The notes beneath the pieces are model-generated. The model was not told the origin of the DNA, searched no databases, and saw only the letters and a program-made list of their open reading frames with translations. DNA of 15,847 bases from Bacteroidales bacterium UBA2861 (lineage in GTDB: Bacteria; Bacteroidota; Bacteroidia; Bacteroidales; UBA932). The DNA lies in assembly GCA_002350615.1 (NCBI GenBank), contig DEFD01000037.1, positions 1 to 15,847 on the forward strand, read 5' to 3'. Of this stretch, positions 6,570 to 14,174 are shown piece after piece. The translations under genes and the position numbers were made by a program. Within the stretch, counting starts at the first letter, position 1, and each line of letters opens with the position of its first letter.

Positions 6570-6600
6570 TTTCAAAAGTGAAGAAAAAGGTTTATATTTG
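6570..6600 (+). promoter_or_regulatory. Promoter of the lipoprotein-glycosyltransferase operon
   Basis: TATATTTG at 6593-6600 is an exact TAnnTTTG -7 box. TTTC at 6570-6573 lies 19 bases upstream and matches the -33 TTTG at three of four positions. Predicted transcription start is near 6607, giving a leader of about 23 bases before ATG at 6630. It is placed directly after the hsp20 terminator, which supports the call. Confidence 0.6.
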
Positions 6601-6629
6601 AGAGTTTTATTCGACTAAAACTTGACAGT

Positions 6630-8393
6630 ATGAGGTGTTCTGTTGTTGCCGAGTTTCTGGCGTTGGGGGCGATATTGTTATCCCTGACGCTCGTATCCTG
6701 CAAGAAGGAGGGTAAGGCTTCCTCATCCGTGGGAGGCGAAAATGGCGGCGGGGATGAACCCGAACTGCCGGTAGATGACCCGGTTCCGTTTTCTGCAATA
6801 ACGATTCTCTCTCCCGACATCGAGGGCAGCCGTTACAACGCTTCCTCCCGCAGGTTCGAATACGCGGTGGGCGAAACGTTCAAGCTGTCGGTGAGCGCCG
6901 AGCCTGAAAATGCCGATGACACCCTGACATTCAGCACTTCCGCTTCCTGTGTGAAGGTGGATGAGGAAGGCAACGTCACTTGCCTGAAAAAAGGCGAGGG
7001 GCAGGTGAAAGTTAGCTCCGTCAAGAATCCGGAGATCTCCGCAGCCATCAACCTGAAAGTGCTCGCCAAGGCAACGGGAATTAAGCTCCGCGTTTATGAG
7101 ATTCCCGGTGCCGAAGTCATCTATTATAAAACCAGGGAAAGGGATTCCTGGGACATCGGAGTGGGCGCCACGCACAAATATTTGGTGTCGGTGGAACCGT
7201 CCGATGCCATGCAGACGATAAAGATCGCGGGCCAGTCCGCAGGTACCGGTGGCGCAAAGTTCAGTATTTCAGGCGATACCCTCACGGTGTCCGTTCCTTC
7301 CACCCAGACTCCCCCGGAGAGTCCTGGCGCGAGCGACAAATTCTCCTACGTAAAAATTAAGGCGACAGACGGATTCGTTAAGCAGTTTACCTTCTACACC
7401 CAGAAATACGATCCCTATCAGGCCAAGGAAGGCGACTATATCGTGCGCTACGGTACGGACAAGGTGGGCATCGAAGACGGCGGCTACCGTGGCAACGGCC
7501 GTTACGACACCAAGGGGGCCTGCGTCAGCGTCGGGATGGCCTATACCTCCGGACGCCATTCCCTTATAATGTATCTCGGCAGCGAAGATTTCAGCAGGGA
7601 ATACAATGCCAACGCCTGGGATGAGGCCTACGCCCCGAAAAAGAAAATCACGGCAGGCGGCAAGGAATTGCATGGAATAGCTGTACCGCTGAATTTGAAC
7701 AAAATATACCGCAGCGACAGCCCGGACGGCGAAATATGGTCCGATTCCAAATCATTTGTCGGGTCTTCCGGCAATGACGATCTCCCTCACTGGGGGCGGT
7801 CCTGGACGCTGGTGTGGAATACCGACAAGAGCTATATGCCCCATTACGCACTGTTCAATACCTGCGCGTTCGTGGCTTTGAATGCAGGCAACGGCAGTTC
7901 CTATGAGGTGCGCCCGGCCCAGTTCTTCGTGAACGATGTCACCCGTAAACCCGCTATAGATCTGGCGCAGAGCAATGACGGGAACACGGATTTCTCCGAT
8001 GACAAGTACTGGAATTTGTCTGCTTTTCAGGGAAAACTTCCCATAGTTTCGAGCGACAATTCCGCTTGCGTCGGCCCCTATGTCACCCCATGGCTTTTTC
8101 CTATGCTGGGTGATCTCTGCTGCATATTTGCAGGGACTGAGTTCAGTAACGAAGATTTTGCCGGCACAACGAGCCTTCAGGTCGAGACCGAGCGCCGTCT
8201 CGCCCTGCTCAAGCAACGCACCGGCATCAGCGACTGGAACCTCAGCTGGTGGGCGAGCATAGAGTATGACAAGGATCACGCTGCCTGCTTCACAGTCAAC
8301 GAGTCTTCCGGGGCTTCCGAACCCATGCTCAAGTGGAGCTCCAATTGCTCCAAAAACACCAAGAATTTTGTTTATCCGATATTATACTTTTAA
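6630..8393 (+). CDS. Ig-domain surface lipoprotein A, C-terminal FISUMP/DUF1566-like domain
   Basis: A 587-residue predicted lipoprotein. A hydrophobic signal ends in the lipobox L-V-S-C with the lipidated Cys at residue 24, followed by a Gly/Ser/Glu-rich tether (about 25-50). Residues about 51-145 form a bacterial Ig-like (Big_2/BACON-type) domain with FKLSVSAEPENADDTLTFS and a VDEEGNVTCLKKGEGQVKV strand pair. About 146-265 look like a second beta domain. The C-terminal 320 residues are shared with the next gene: GYRGNGRYDT, LHGIAVPLN...YRSD, VRPAQFFVND, VTPWLFP..GDLCCIFAGT, WNLSWWASIEYDKDHAA and a final YPILYF. The WWAS...YPILYF ending resembles FISUMP/DUF1566 lectin-like domains. Two D-T-L triplets (97-99 and 216-218) fit the Bacteroides O-glycosylation consensus D-(S/T)-(A/I/L/V/M/T). 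Ligand and role are unknown; adhesion or glycan binding is a guess. Confidence 0.85.
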   Translation: MRCSVVAEFLALGAILLSLTLVSCKKEGKASSSVGGENGGGDEPELPVDDPVPFSAITILSPDIEGSRYNASSRRFEYAVGETFKLSVSAEPENADDTLTFSTSASCVKVDEEGNVTCLKKGEGQVKVSSVKNPEISAAINLKVLAKATGIKLRVYEIPGAEVIYYKTRERDSWDIGVGATHKYLVSVEPSDAMQTIKIAGQSAGTGGAKFSISGDTLTVSVPSTQTPPESPGASDKFSYVKIKATDGFVKQFTFYTQKYDPYQAKEGDYIVRYGTDKVGIEDGGYRGNGRYDTKGACVSVGMAYTSGRHSLIMYLGSEDFSREYNANAWDEAYAPKKKITAGGKELHGIAVPLNLNKIYRSDSPDGEIWSDSKSFVGSSGNDDLPHWGRSWTLVWNTDKSYMPHYALFNTCAFVALNAGNGSSYEVRPAQFFVNDVTRKPAIDLAQSNDGNTDFSDDKYWNLSAFQGKLPIVSSDNSACVGPYVTPWLFPMLGDLCCIFAGTEFSNEDFAGTTSLQVETERRLALLKQRTGISDWNLSWWASIEYDKDHAACFTVNESSGASEPMLKWSSNCSKNTKNFVYPILYF

Positions 8394-8404
8394 CAGCCCA
8401 TAGT

Positions 8405-10615
8405 ATGAAAAAACTTGTCCTCATTTTATTGCTGCTCTGCTCCGCTTTGGCACTGAGCTCCTGTAAAAAGGAAGCTGCAACGAAGACTGTTTATGTCGAA
8501 ACCCTCAAATTGTCAAGACATGAGCCGCTTGCCCTTCAGGTGGGAGGATCATATACTTTCAAGTATTCCATAGGTCCGTCGTCTGCAAGTAACAAACGCG
8601 TCGTGTGGTCCACAACCAACCCCCAGGTGGCCACGGTCGATGAGAACGGTACGCTCCGGGCTGTCGCGGAGGGAAGCTGTGAAGTGGTGGTGACAAGCCG
8701 TCAAGTTTCTTCGCTCAGCGACAGATGCACCGTGAATGTATCTTCCGCTCCCGTTGGCGCCACTGGCGTGCACATCAGCCCTTCCGAAGTGATTCTGAAA
8801 AAAGGAGCTACGATAAATCTGGTAGCGGTCCTGGAACCGGCCACCGCAACCAACCAGCAAGTCAGCTGGAGCACCGGTAACAGCTTGGTCGCCGAGGTTT
8901 CTGAAGACGGCGTTCTCACTGCCGTGGACTATGGCGAAACTACGGTAAAGGTCGTTACGGACGATGGGGGCTTCAAAGATACCGTTCCCGTGAAGGTCGT
9001 CCGCCCCTACACCTCGGTAAAGATAACTTCTCCGGATATCAATGACAGCTTCAATTACAACTACATCAGCAATGAAGATGTTTCTGAATATCTGGTTGGT
9101 GACAGTTTCAAATTGACTTATGAGGCTCTCCCTGCCGATGCTGACGACGAAGTTGAAATTATCCTGCCTGACAATGCCTCGAGATACATGTCGCTTGCGA
9201 ATGACGGCACCGTTTCCTTCAACGAACCCTGTGTAGAGACATTTTCCATTGAAGTGCGTGCGAAATCCGATCACAGCGTCCATGATGTGTTGAAATTCAG
9301 GGTATATTCCGTCCCGACCTCCATTTCGGTGACAGGCGAAGGATCGTATGTGGCCATTGGTGAAGGCAGGCAGTTTGAAGTAAAAGTCTCTCCGGCAACC
9401 GCTCCCAAGTGGGTCGTATGGTCCTCTCAAATGGGATCGGCGAATCTTGTTTTCTCCAGGACCGATTCTGGCGATCTTTACGTGACAGCTCCCGATGATC
9501 CAAGGTATGCAAGCACAAGCAGCAATCCGAAGACTTCCACCGTCAAACTGCGTTTCCGCTATGGAAGCGGCATAGGTTGCGATCTGTACAAAGATTTCAG
9601 TTTCAAGTCTTGCCTTTATTCGGCGGAGGATGTAAAGCCAGGTGATGGAATTACAATTAATGGCGAAATACTCGACAGCGGCTGGAGAGGCAACGGCATC
9701 TATGAAACACCCAAATCAACTTCCCGAGTATATGCCATTATCGGGTATGTCGGAAGCGTCAACAGCGACCCTATGTACTACAAGGCTGCGTACAGGCCGA
9801 ACAATTTCGGTTGTATCAAAAATGCAAGCGGAGAGTCCATGCATGGCATCGCCATCCCTGTAAATACCTCTCACCTCTACCGGACCGATGCAGGGGATGA
9901 TTATCTTCAGGGAGAAAAGTATCAGGGGTCCGGTCACAGAAGCCAGATATTGAAATCGGACCACCTCCCTGCCAAGATGATAAAAGACGGCCTCGTAAAT
10001 AAGAACTATCTCGTGGTGTCCGCTCCTTACAGCGGAGAATCCGTCCACTCTGCCTATCAGAATACGGTGACTCATGCTTATTGCAATTTTGACAGGGGCA
10101 AAGACGATGAGGCCAGACCATTCAATTTCTTTGTTACAGATGAAATCCTGAAGCCTGCGAAGGATTACCAGGAGGTAAACTGGAGCCAACTCAGTGGTAA
10201 TATTGAAGTGATGTACAGTTTCCTGACGCCTTATGCCGGTAGCAGAAACGGATTGTCGGCCAATAGCCCGTCTAGTACCGGCTGCAGGGGGGTAACACCA
10301 TGGCTCCTTCCCACAGAGGCGGATATGTTCGAGATTTTTGCCGGCACTGCAAATGTTACAGGCCGGCTCTCCAACAATGCCGTTGTCGAGGAAAGGGTTA
10401 ATCTTTATACCAGAAGCGCCAAACTCTTCGGAGGAGTCGATGTGGATTATTGGAACAAGGTCTGGTGGACCTCCAATGAAATAAAGGATCAGGACAATTA
10501 TACGATAGCGATTTCTTTGCTCAGCGCACCGTCTGTTATGGGAGGCAAAAGCTTCAATTCTCTCTCCAAGGACAAGGACGATCGGGCTTACGTGCTACCT
10601 GTAGTGTACTTCTGA
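8405..10615 (+). CDS. Ig-domain surface lipoprotein B, paralogue of the preceding gene
   Basis: A 736-residue predicted lipoprotein, start MKKLVLILLLLCSALALSSC, lipidated Cys at residue 20. The frame is open to 8333, but that part overlaps gene A and precedes the signal peptide. Two Big_2 Ig-like repeats come first (about 28-115 and 116-200; each has a W-S-T motif, then a V-A-x-V-x-E-x-G-x-L-x-A-V strand). A third beta domain (201-305) resembles the first domain of lipoprotein A (ITSPDI, FKL, ADADD). A fourth beta segment (306-400) precedes the same C-terminal domain (about 401-736): GWRGNGIYET, MHGIAIPVN...YRTD, ARPFNFFVTD, VTPWLLPTEADMFEIFAGT, WNKVWWTSNE and AYVLPVVYF. It starts 11 bases after the stop of gene A, so they are cotranscribed. 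A D-T-V triplet at 192-194 is a possible O-glycosylation site. Confidence 0.87.
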   Translation: MKKLVLILLLLCSALALSSCKKEAATKTVYVETLKLSRHEPLALQVGGSYTFKYSIGPSSASNKRVVWSTTNPQVATVDENGTLRAVAEGSCEVVVTSRQVSSLSDRCTVNVSSAPVGATGVHISPSEVILKKGATINLVAVLEPATATNQQVSWSTGNSLVAEVSEDGVLTAVDYGETTVKVVTDDGGFKDTVPVKVVRPYTSVKITSPDINDSFNYNYISNEDVSEYLVGDSFKLTYEALPADADDEVEIILPDNASRYMSLANDGTVSFNEPCVETFSIEVRAKSDHSVHDVLKFRVYSVPTSISVTGEGSYVAIGEGRQFEVKVSPATAPKWVVWSSQMGSANLVFSRTDSGDLYVTAPDDPRYASTSSNPKTSTVKLRFRYGSGIGCDLYKDFSFKSCLYSAEDVKPGDGITINGEILDSGWRGNGIYETPKSTSRVYAIIGYVGSVNSDPMYYKAAYRPNNFGCIKNASGESMHGIAIPVNTSHLYRTDAGDDYLQGEKYQGSGHRSQILKSDHLPAKMIKDGLVNKNYLVVSAPYSGESVHSAYQNTVTHAYCNFDRGKDDEARPFNFFVTDEILKPAKDYQEVNWSQLSGNIEVMYSFLTPYAGSRNGLSANSPSSTGCRGVTPWLLPTEADMFEIFAGTANVTGRLSNNAVVEERVNLYTRSAKLFGGVDVDYWNKVWWTSNEIKDQDNYTIAISLLSAPSVMGGKSFNSLSKDKDDRAYVLPVVYF

Positions 10616-10637
10616 TGAGTAATTATTGTTGCAATTT

Positions 10638-13600
10638 ATGCAGGACAAAAAGTTTAAACTCTGGAACAGGCTGGCTGCAGCGGCGGCTTTCGTGATATCG
10701 GTGATAACCTACCTGTCCACAATAGAGCCCTCCGCATCCTTCTGGGACTGCGGGGAGTTCATCGCCTCATCATATAAACTCGAAGTTGGTCATCCTCCGG
10801 GAAACCCCACCTTCCAGCTGATCGCCCGCCTCTTTACGATGTTCGGCGACAATATGCACGCCGCGGTGCTGGTGAACGCCATGAGCGCCCTCTGCTCCGC
10901 ACTCACCATATTCTTCCTCTATCTTACCATAGTCTGGTTTGCAAAGAGGCTGGTACGTCGCGAAGGGGAAGAGTTCAGCATTTCTCAGTCCGTCGCCATC
11001 ATTGGCTCGGGCTTGGTAGGCGCCCTTGCATATTGCTTCTCGGACACCTTCTGGTTCTCTGCAGTCGAAGGCGAAGTCTATGCCATGAGCTCACTCTTCA
11101 CCGCGCTCGTCTTCTGGGCCATGACCCGCTGGTACGACGTTGCCGACGAGCGCTACGCCAACCGCTGGATCGTGCTCATCGCCCTTCTGATGGGCCTCAG
11201 TATAGGAGTGCATCTGCTTAACCTGCTGATGATTCCGGCCCTGGTTTTCATGTACTACTACCGCAAGCGCGAAGACCGGCCCTACACGGCAGGGGAGTAT
11301 GTGAAGATATTCCTCATCGGCGTGGCCATCCTGGCGCTGGTGCTCTTTGTGATAATCCCGCTGATGCCGAAGGCAGCCGCCTACTGCGACCTGGTTTTTG
11401 TTAACTGGTTCGGGCTGCCGTACAATACCGGCGCCGCCTTCTTCCTGGTAGCGGTGCTGGCGCTTTGCTTCTGGGGGCTTTTCGACACGCTCAAAAAGAA
11501 GAAGGTTTTCTGGAATACGGCCCTTCTTTGCCTTACCTCTATAATAATAGGCTTCTCGATATTCAGCATCGACATCATCCGTTCCTGCGCCAAGACTCCT
11601 ACCAACGAGTACCAGCCGGACAATGCCTTCACGCTCGTGCGCTACCTTTCGCGCGAACAGTATGGCAGCACCCCGCTGCTTTACGGGCAGTATTTCGATG
11701 CACAGTACGACATAGAGACCAGCAAGTACTGGGCTCCCGTTCCGGAACAGCGTAAAGATGGCGCCACGACCAAGACTGTGGACCGTTACCGCAAGGTGGA
11801 CGGCCCCGGCTACGCCAAATACCGTTCCGACAGCAAGATGCTTTTCCCCCGCATGTGGAGCAGCGCGGATCCCCGCGGAATCGAGTTCTACACGAGCTAT
11901 ACGGGCGGCAAGGGAAGTCCGGTGAGGGGAGCGCAGCACCGCAAGCCCACCATGGGCGCGAACCTTAGGTTCTTCTTCGACTACCAGCTCGGATGGATGT
12001 ACTGGCGCTACTTCATGTGGAACTTCGTGGGACGGCAGAACGACGTCCACGGTTCCAGCCAGAATCTCTTCTACGGCAACTGGGAAAGCGGCGTGAAGTT
12101 CATAGACCAGTGGCGCCTGGGAGACCAGAGCGGCGCTCCGGCGGTGCTCGTGGAGAACAAAGGCAAGAACCATTATTATTTCCTGCCTTTCCTGCTCGGT
12201 CTGCTCGGCCTCTGCTTCCAGTGCGGTCGCGACAAGAGGGGCGGCTGGCTGAACTTCCTGATGTTCTTCATGACGGGAATCGCCATTGTGGTCTATCTTA
12301 ACCAGCCTCCTTTCCAGGTGCGCGAGCGCGATTACGCCTATGCCGGAAGCTTCTACTTCTTCAGCGTGTGGATAGGACTCGCGGTCCTGGCTCTTTGGGA
12401 GTGGGTGTCCGATGCCCTCAAGGGCAAGGGAGCGCTTCCTGCCGCCGCATGCATAAGTGCGTTGTGCCTCTGCGTGCCGGCGTTGATGGCGGCTGAAAAC
12501 TGGGACGACCACGACCGCTCCCACCGTGCCACCGCCGCCGAGATCGGCTATGATTATCTGAATTCAACCGGCGAACAGGGCATCCTCATAACCCACGGTG
12601 ACAACGATACCTTCCCTCTCTGGTACAGCCAGGAGGTTGAGGAAACCCGTCCGGACGTGCGAGTGGTGAACACCAGCCTTCTCGGTACCGACTGGCATAT
12701 CGACCAGATGAAGTGGGCATGCAACGACAGCCGCCCGCTGGACCTCTGCATCGGCCCGATGCAGTATCTGTACGGCACCAACGAAATGATTCCCATCTAC
12801 GATCCTGCCGGAAAGGAGATGTCCATCTCCGAAGTCATCCGCAATTTCCGGGATCCCAAGATGAAGGTCATGCTCGGGCGCAGCAAGGTGGATTTCATCT
12901 GCGCGCGCAGGATAGTCGTGCCGGTTAACAAGGAAAACGCCCTCCGCAGCGGGCTGGTGAGCCCTCAGATGGCTGAGCGGATGCAGGACAGTATCGTACT
13001 TGAGATTTCCAAGGACAAGAACTTCCTCACCAAGCCGGAGCTCTTCATGCTGGACCTGCTCGCCAACTATAAGTGGGACAGGCCGATAAGCCTTCTCAAT
13101 ATGGGCGGGGACCTCAATGTGGGCATCAAGGATTATCTTGAGTATCAGGGTTATTCCTGCCGTCTGGTGCCTTGGAGGAACCATCCCGGCTCGACGAATC
13201 CCGGCATCGTGGATACGGAGAATCTCTGGCGTCTCATGACCGAGGTCTATCGCTGGGATGCCCTCAAGGCGGACAAATGGTTCATCGACTACCAGAACTG
13301 CTATACCTTCATGGGAGTGATGTCCATCAGGGCTCTTTTCGCCAACTGCGCCGAGGCGTTCATCGCCGCCGGGCAGAAGGACAGGGCGCTTGCCATGCTC
13401 GCCAAGAGCGAAGATATCATGTGGCGTTTCCCGCTGAGCGGAATTCCTCTCGGATTCTCCGGCAACGACTATATGGTGGTGAAAATGATAGACCAGTATT
13501 ACAGGCTCGGATGCCCCGAGAAGGCCAAGTCGCTCGCCTCGGAATTCGCTGAGGAGGTGCTCGGCGCAGCCGGCTTCTACCTGGATTTCTACGATGTCGC

Positions 13601-13727
13601 CAAGTCCGATTTCGAGCTCTGCGGCAACTATATCTACTATCTCTCCGACACCATGAAGGAGCATGGCGACGCCGAAGCGGCCGCCCAAATCCTCGAGCGC
13701 TTCAAAGAGATTGTCAAGCCTTTGTAG
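10638..13727 (+). CDS. DUF2723 (TMEM260-like) polytopic membrane glycosyltransferase
   Basis: A 1029-residue inner-membrane protein from ATG at 10638. A TTG at 10626 would add 4 residues but is less likely. The N-terminus has the DUF2723 signature: a first helix (AAAAAFVISVITYLSTI), then EPSASFWDCGEFIASSYKLE with acidic D37 and E40 at the predicted periplasmic end, then GHPPGNP (51-57). Multiple hydrophobic helices follow to about residue 600, with a soluble region containing THGDNDTFPLWYSQEVEETR and LLGTDWHIDQMKW, both typical of Bacteroidota members. The last 150 residues are helical and TPR-like (AEAFIAAGQKDRALAMLAKS). DUF2723 belongs with the PMT-like GT-C enzymes and includes human TMEM260, an O-mannosyltransferase. 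The bacterial donor and acceptor are not established. It lies 22 bases after lipoprotein B, suggesting that secreted products of this operon could be its acceptors. Confidence 0.92.
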   Translation: MQDKKFKLWNRLAAAAAFVISVITYLSTIEPSASFWDCGEFIASSYKLEVGHPPGNPTFQLIARLFTMFGDNMHAAVLVNAMSALCSALTIFFLYLTIVWFAKRLVRREGEEFSISQSVAIIGSGLVGALAYCFSDTFWFSAVEGEVYAMSSLFTALVFWAMTRWYDVADERYANRWIVLIALLMGLSIGVHLLNLLMIPALVFMYYYRKREDRPYTAGEYVKIFLIGVAILALVLFVIIPLMPKAAAYCDLVFVNWFGLPYNTGAAFFLVAVLALCFWGLFDTLKKKKVFWNTALLCLTSIIIGFSIFSIDIIRSCAKTPTNEYQPDNAFTLVRYLSREQYGSTPLLYGQYFDAQYDIETSKYWAPVPEQRKDGATTKTVDRYRKVDGPGYAKYRSDSKMLFPRMWSSADPRGIEFYTSYTGGKGSPVRGAQHRKPTMGANLRFFFDYQLGWMYWRYFMWNFVGRQNDVHGSSQNLFYGNWESGVKFIDQWRLGDQSGAPAVLVENKGKNHYYFLPFLLGLLGLCFQCGRDKRGGWLNFLMFFMTGIAIVVYLNQPPFQVRERDYAYAGSFYFFSVWIGLAVLALWEWVSDALKGKGALPAAACISALCLCVPALMAAENWDDHDRSHRATAAEIGYDYLNSTGEQGILITHGDNDTFPLWYSQEVEETRPDVRVVNTSLLGTDWHIDQMKWACNDSRPLDLCIGPMQYLYGTNEMIPIYDPAGKEMSISEVIRNFRDPKMKVMLGRSKVDFICARRIVVPVNKENALRSGLVSPQMAERMQDSIVLEISKDKNFLTKPELFMLDLLANYKWDRPISLLNMGGDLNVGIKDYLEYQGYSCRLVPWRNHPGSTNPGIVDTENLWRLMTEVYRWDALKADKWFIDYQNCYTFMGVMSIRALFANCAEAFIAAGQKDRALAMLAKSEDIMWRFPLSGIPLGFSGNDYMVVKMIDQYYRLGCPEKAKSLASEFAEEVLGAAGFYLDFYDVAKSDFELCGNYIYYLSDTMKEHGDAEAAAQILERFKEIVKPL

Positions 13728-13798
13728 CGCCTGCTGAGCTCCCGGTAATGGGCTGTCGTGGCCGCGCAATGGAAGTGCTTGATACATAGGCCTTTATG

Positions 13799-13834
13799 AA
13801 AAGTCGATTCCTGCCTAACGCGGAATCGACTTTT
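13799..13834. terminator. Bidirectional-type terminator downstream of the DUF2723 gene
   Basis: A 13-base-pair perfect stem: AAAAGTCGATTCC (13799-13811) pairs with GGAATCGACTTTT (13822-13834) around a 10-base loop. One more T follows on the plus strand, and the A run on the left would give U residues on the minus strand. It lies 71 bases after the DUF2723 stop. Confidence 0.75.
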
Positions 13835-13840
13835 TGTAAG

Positions 13841-13857
13841 ATGCTGCCAGCCAGCAT
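13841..13857 (+). repeat. Small hairpin
   Basis: ATGCTG (13841-13846) and CAGCAT (13852-13857) form a 6-base-pair stem with a 5-base loop, followed by TTT. Possibly an accessory to the preceding terminator; weak alone. Confidence 0.35.
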
Positions 13858-13983
13858 TTTATGCTCCACTCTGGGGTGGGCCTGGATGTGCTGTTCGTTG
13901 GCGCGGGGGCGGGGTTTTCAGCCGGGTCCGTTGTGCCACGGGGCGTTTTTGCTAACGTTTTGGTTTACAGATTATTGCATAAT

Positions 13984-14013
13984 ATCGATGCTCCGTTTTG
14001 GAGCATCGATTTT
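13984..14013 (+). terminator. Second terminator-like hairpin
   Basis: ATCGATGCTCC (13984-13994) pairs perfectly with GGAGCATCGAT (14000-14010) over a GTTTT loop, followed by TTT. Like the hairpin at 13799-13834, it is trailed by a T-rich run and TAAG. It could be a second terminator or a divergent copy of the same module. Confidence 0.55.
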
Positions 14014-14077
14014 GCGTAAGGCGTTGTCCTTCAAGGTGTTGCAAAAAACGCTCCCATACCCGCGCCGCCGGGAATGC

Positions 14078-14165
14078 CCCTGCCGTGTGAGAATCGGGCG
14101 ATTTTGCACACCGCTGTGCCGGAAAAACCCTTGCCGTGTGAAAAACTGGCGTTTTTGCACACCGC
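14078..14165. repeat. Two tandem copies of a 51-base hairpin repeat
   Basis: The copies share TGCCGTGTGA at the left and TTTTGCACACCGC at the right with a period of 51 bases (GTGTG at 14085 and 14136; GCACACCGC at 14106 and 14157). Each folds into an 11-base-pair stem with a 4-base loop and a single bulged G at the same place (14106 and 14157). The copies differ in the upper stem but keep pairing: T14094-A14101 in one is A14145-T14152 in the other, and the G.T pair 14091/14104 is A-T in the other. The second copy ends 10 bases before the methyltransferase stop, so on the minus strand it may also act as a 3' end or terminator for that gene. Confidence 0.75.
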
Positions 14166-14174
14166 GTCAGGGAT

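Larger units (their letters stand above)
13728..14174. other. 447-base non-coding region with a series of hairpins
   Basis: This is the gap between the convergent DUF2723 and methyltransferase genes. It holds five hairpins: 13799-13834, 13841-13857, 13984-14010, 14085-14111 and 14136-14162. The last two are tandem copies. An open plus-strand frame crosses the region (13796-14209), but its product is only translated hairpins and repeats with no family resemblance. No tRNA or other known RNA was recognised. The stretch 13858-13980 is G+C-rich and I see no feature in it. Confidence 0.7.

Noticed and set aside
6630..10615. Diversity-generating retroelement targeting the lectin-like C-termini
   Set aside because: No reverse transcriptase or template repeat is visible, and differences between the two lipoproteins are spread over the whole domain instead of being adenine-focused.
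10626..10637. TTG start for the DUF2723 protein
   Set aside because: ATG at 10638 gives a normal N-terminus (MQDKKFKLWNRL); the extra four residues add nothing family-like.
11091..12524. Long minus-strand open frame (477 codons) inside the DUF2723 gene
   Set aside because: It is antisense to a clear membrane protein, has His/Glu/Ala-rich composition from G+C-rich codons and no recognisable family.
12564..13787. Second long minus-strand frame (407 codons) antisense to the DUF2723 C-terminus
   Set aside because: Same reason: biased composition, no motif, and no promoter or start context.
14078..14165. CRISPR array
   Set aside because: Only two units, repeats directly encode hairpins with a short 13-base interval, and no cas gene is present.
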